Shown in pieces: positions 62,256 through 64,000 of a stretch of DNA of 64,000 nucleotides. The stretch is from Chaetorhynchus papuensis (taxonomy: Eukaryota; Chordata; Aves; Passeriformes; Rhipiduridae). The notes under the pieces were generated by a model that saw only the letters and a list, made by a program, of their open reading frames with translations, did no database searches and was not told where the DNA came from. The first letter of the stretch is position 1, and every line of letters begins with the position of its first letter. Location: the NCBI GenBank assembly GCA_013396525.1, contig VWYX01000784.1:244281-308280 (forward strand), given 5' to 3'. A program made the position numbers and the translations under genes.

Positions 62256-63491
62256 GGGTGACGCCTGAAGTGTCTTTAATCCAAAGGACCGAAGAGCAGA
62301 CCGGGAAGATTAGTATAAGCCAACAGACAAAAATAATTAAAAAAAAAAAGGGGGAAAAAAAAAAAGGGATAAAAACTGGTTTTCAAAACAAATTAAAATT
62401 CCATACAGTGTCTAAAAGATCGCCTAGAAACTAAACATCGCCTTAAAAAATTGGTTTTTCCCCATTCAAACACATTTAACGAAGTGAAACATCGTGACAA
62501 ATAATAATAATAATAACAATAATAATAATAATAATAATAATTCATGGACTGAAGACTTCAGAGCAGCCTCCCAGCAGGAGCCACGCTGCTGCGGGGGCAG
62601 CAGGGAGGGGTCAGTGCTGCCATCCCGGCTCAGGCTGTGCCACCTCCACCCCTCCCCTGCCACCCCCCTGTCCCCAGGGCTGCGGGTGGGGTGAGGGGAG
62701 GGGGGGACACACCTGTACCCCATCCCTGCAGGGCCGGGGGTGCAGGAGCCCCCCGCCCACCCCTGAGGTCAGAGCTGCATTCCAGGCACGGGTCCGGGCC
62801 ACGGAGGGGGAGCCAGGGGCAGCTCCAGGCCCGGGGACAGACACACACCCCACGCACGGACACACGGACAGAGCCGGGCAGAGCCGGGCTCCAGCTCAGC
62901 CCAGGGAGGGCTGGGGCGCTGCTTTTTGGCTGCTGTGCTTTGACAGCAGCAGTTTTGGTGGCCACAGGGACCCCTCCCCTCACATGCCAGCAGGACAGGG
63001 GGGAGGGCAGCTCTCCGTCCCTGCCCCGCTCCCAATCCTGGAGCCCGTCTGGAGCCAGCATCCACACAGGGAACACTGTCTGGGTTTTCAGCTCTACAGT
63101 AGTTTTTTAAAAAATATTTATACGTTATATACCCTAAAAAGGTCACCACAGGAGTTTCCGTGTCTTTGGAAGGAAGGAGAAAAAAAAAAAATATATATAT
63201 ATAAACCAAAACTGTTTCACAAAAGAAAAATAAAAATCCAATTATTGGCGGTGTTCACCTACAGGACAAAAATCCCTGGCTGCAGGTGTGGATCTCGGGG
63301 GGGGGCTCTTACCACCTGCTCCAGAAAGGTCAGAAACACAGGTGAGTAGCTAAAAATAACTAGTCTGGTATAAATGTCTGAATTCCATGCGCTCGATAGA
63401 ACAGTCTGTTTTCTTTTTGTCTTTTTTTTTCCTTAAAAAATATATATTTATAGTTATTGCTTTCTCGAGGGCCGGCGGGCGCGGGGTGCCC
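62256..63491 (-). other. MAPKAPK2: MAPKAPK2 3' UTR
   Basis: Non-coding sequence after the MAPKAPK2 stop on the minus strand. The signal ATTAAA lies at 62275–62280 (minus), giving a UTR of about 1.2 kb. It includes the AAT microsatellite and A/T-rich tracts at 62340–62370 and 63180–63205. Confidence 0.65.
62499..62541. repeat. AAT trinucleotide repeat
   Basis: (AAT)n interrupted by one AAC, about 14 units, in the MAPKAPK2 3' UTR. It gives false poly-Asn and poly-Leu frames. Confidence 0.95.
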
Positions 63492-63635
63492 TCAGTGGGG
63501 CAGCGCGGCGGGCTCGGGGGGGTTGGCTTTCTTCCTCCTCTTCATCAGCAACGGGTTCGAGGAATCCTCGATTTTCTTGATCTTGATTTGTTCGTAGTCC
63601 ACTCGCATGGTGGCCAGGGCACTGGTCATCTCCTC
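63492..63635 (-). CDS. MAPKAPK2: MAPKAPK2 last coding exon (partial gene)
   Basis: On the minus strand an acceptor (GTGCCCGCAG) opens 47 codons beginning EEMTSALATMRVDYEQIKIK and ending PAALPH, then TGA. This is the C-terminus of MAP kinase-activated protein kinase 2, which is phosphorylated by p38 and in turn controls TTP and AU-rich cytokine mRNAs. The exon carries the p38-docking and bipartite nuclear-localisation region: KIKKIEDSSNPLLMKRRKK is almost the human sequence. The last residues before the stop are more divergent. The kinase domain lies outside the window to the right. MAPKAPK2 next to IL10, convergent, is the conserved vertebrate arrangement. Confidence 0.95.
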   Translation of the reverse strand, partial: EEMTSALATMRVDYEQIKIKKIEDSSNPLLMKRRKKANPPEPAALPH

Positions 63636-63744
63636 CTGCGGGCACAGAGCCATCAGCAAAGCCCCCCCAGGGCCCCACTGGGCATTTCCCCAGCTCCCTG
63701 CCAAGCACGGATCTGCCCCAGAGCCAGCACGCTCAGTCCAGACC

Positions 63745-63800
63745 GGAATCGTGGAAGTGATCAGGTTGGAAAAGCCCTCCAGGATGATTGAGCCCAACCG
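63745..63800 (-). mobile_element. CR1-like fragment in MAPKAPK2 intron
   Basis: GATCAGGTTGGAAAAGCCCT followed by CCAGGATGATTGAGCCCAACC resembles the complement of a CR1 end. It sits head-on to the sense copy that follows. Confidence 0.7.
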
Positions 63801-63990
63801 TGTTCTGCCCTGGGAGGGTGGGGAGGGGCTGGGATGGAAATCCCAGAGGAGCTGTGGCTGCCCCTGGATCCCTGGGAGTGTCCCAGGCCAGGCTGGACGG
63901 GGCTTGGAGCGGCCTGGGACAGTGGGAGGTGTCCCTGCCCGTGGCATTTGAGGTCCCTTCCCACCCAAATCATTCTCTGATTCCGTGGTT
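63801..63990 (+). mobile_element. CR1 LINE 3' fragment in MAPKAPK2 intron
   Basis: Sense CR1: GCTGTGGCTGCCCCTGGATC, then AGGCCAGGCTGGACGGGGCT, then GAGGTCCCTTCCCACCCAAA with CATTCTCTGATTCCGTGG at its end. Confidence 0.9.
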
Positions 63991-64000
63991 AACCCAACAC

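Noticed and set aside
61254..62261. 335-codon plus-strand frame and several Trp/Gly-rich minus-strand frames
   Set aside because: They read through the decamer satellite, whose 10-base period keeps all frames open; there is no family similarity or splice logic.

Overview
This is a stretch of a bird nuclear genome. Genes have short introns with GT/AG borders, CR1 retrotransposon tails occur in both orientations, GC content is high, and the gene order matches the IL10–PIGR block that is syntenic to human 1q32. I cannot name the species. Most open frames in the window are chance frames in GC-rich or tandem-repeat DNA. The gene models below were built from exon homology, splice sites and codon phase.

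Layout, left to right: the last codons of YOD1 and its long 3' UTR (+, 1–2.5 kb); C1orf116/SARG (+, coding 8.69–11.98 kb, with a possible CpG-rich leader exon near 5.3–5.7 kb); a three-V-domain receptor of the polymeric-Ig-receptor family in the place where mammals have FCAMR (+, 18.26–22.8 kb); PIGR with four V domains (+, leader exon near 25.65 kb, coding 28.94–35.01 kb); one IL-20-subfamily cytokine of the IL19/IL20 type (-, coding 37.82–39.35 kb); IL10 (+, coding 51.63–54.53 kb); and the last coding exon and 3' UTR of MAPKAPK2 (-, 62.26–63.64 kb). Every junction used keeps codon phase.

The block combines mucosal immunoglobulin transport (PIGR and its neighbour) with regulatory cytokines (IL19/20 and IL10) and the p38-activated kinase MAPKAPK2, which stabilises AU-rich cytokine mRNAs; the putative IL10 3' UTR carries AUUUA pentamers. 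Compared with mammals, no FCMR is visible between PIGR and the cytokines, and only one IL19/20/24-type gene is present. The FCAMR-position gene has D1, D3-like and D4-like domains plus a stalk built from a 27-bp coding minisatellite, which suggests a PIGR tandem duplicate that lacks the last Ig domain.

Non-coding content includes at least ten CR1 fragments, a probable solo LTR in PIGR intron 2, minisatellites (39 bp, 27 bp, 82 bp and 20 bp units), a roughly 600-bp decamer satellite beside MAPKAPK2, and CTG, CTT and AAT microsatellites. I see no tRNA, rRNA or CRISPR.
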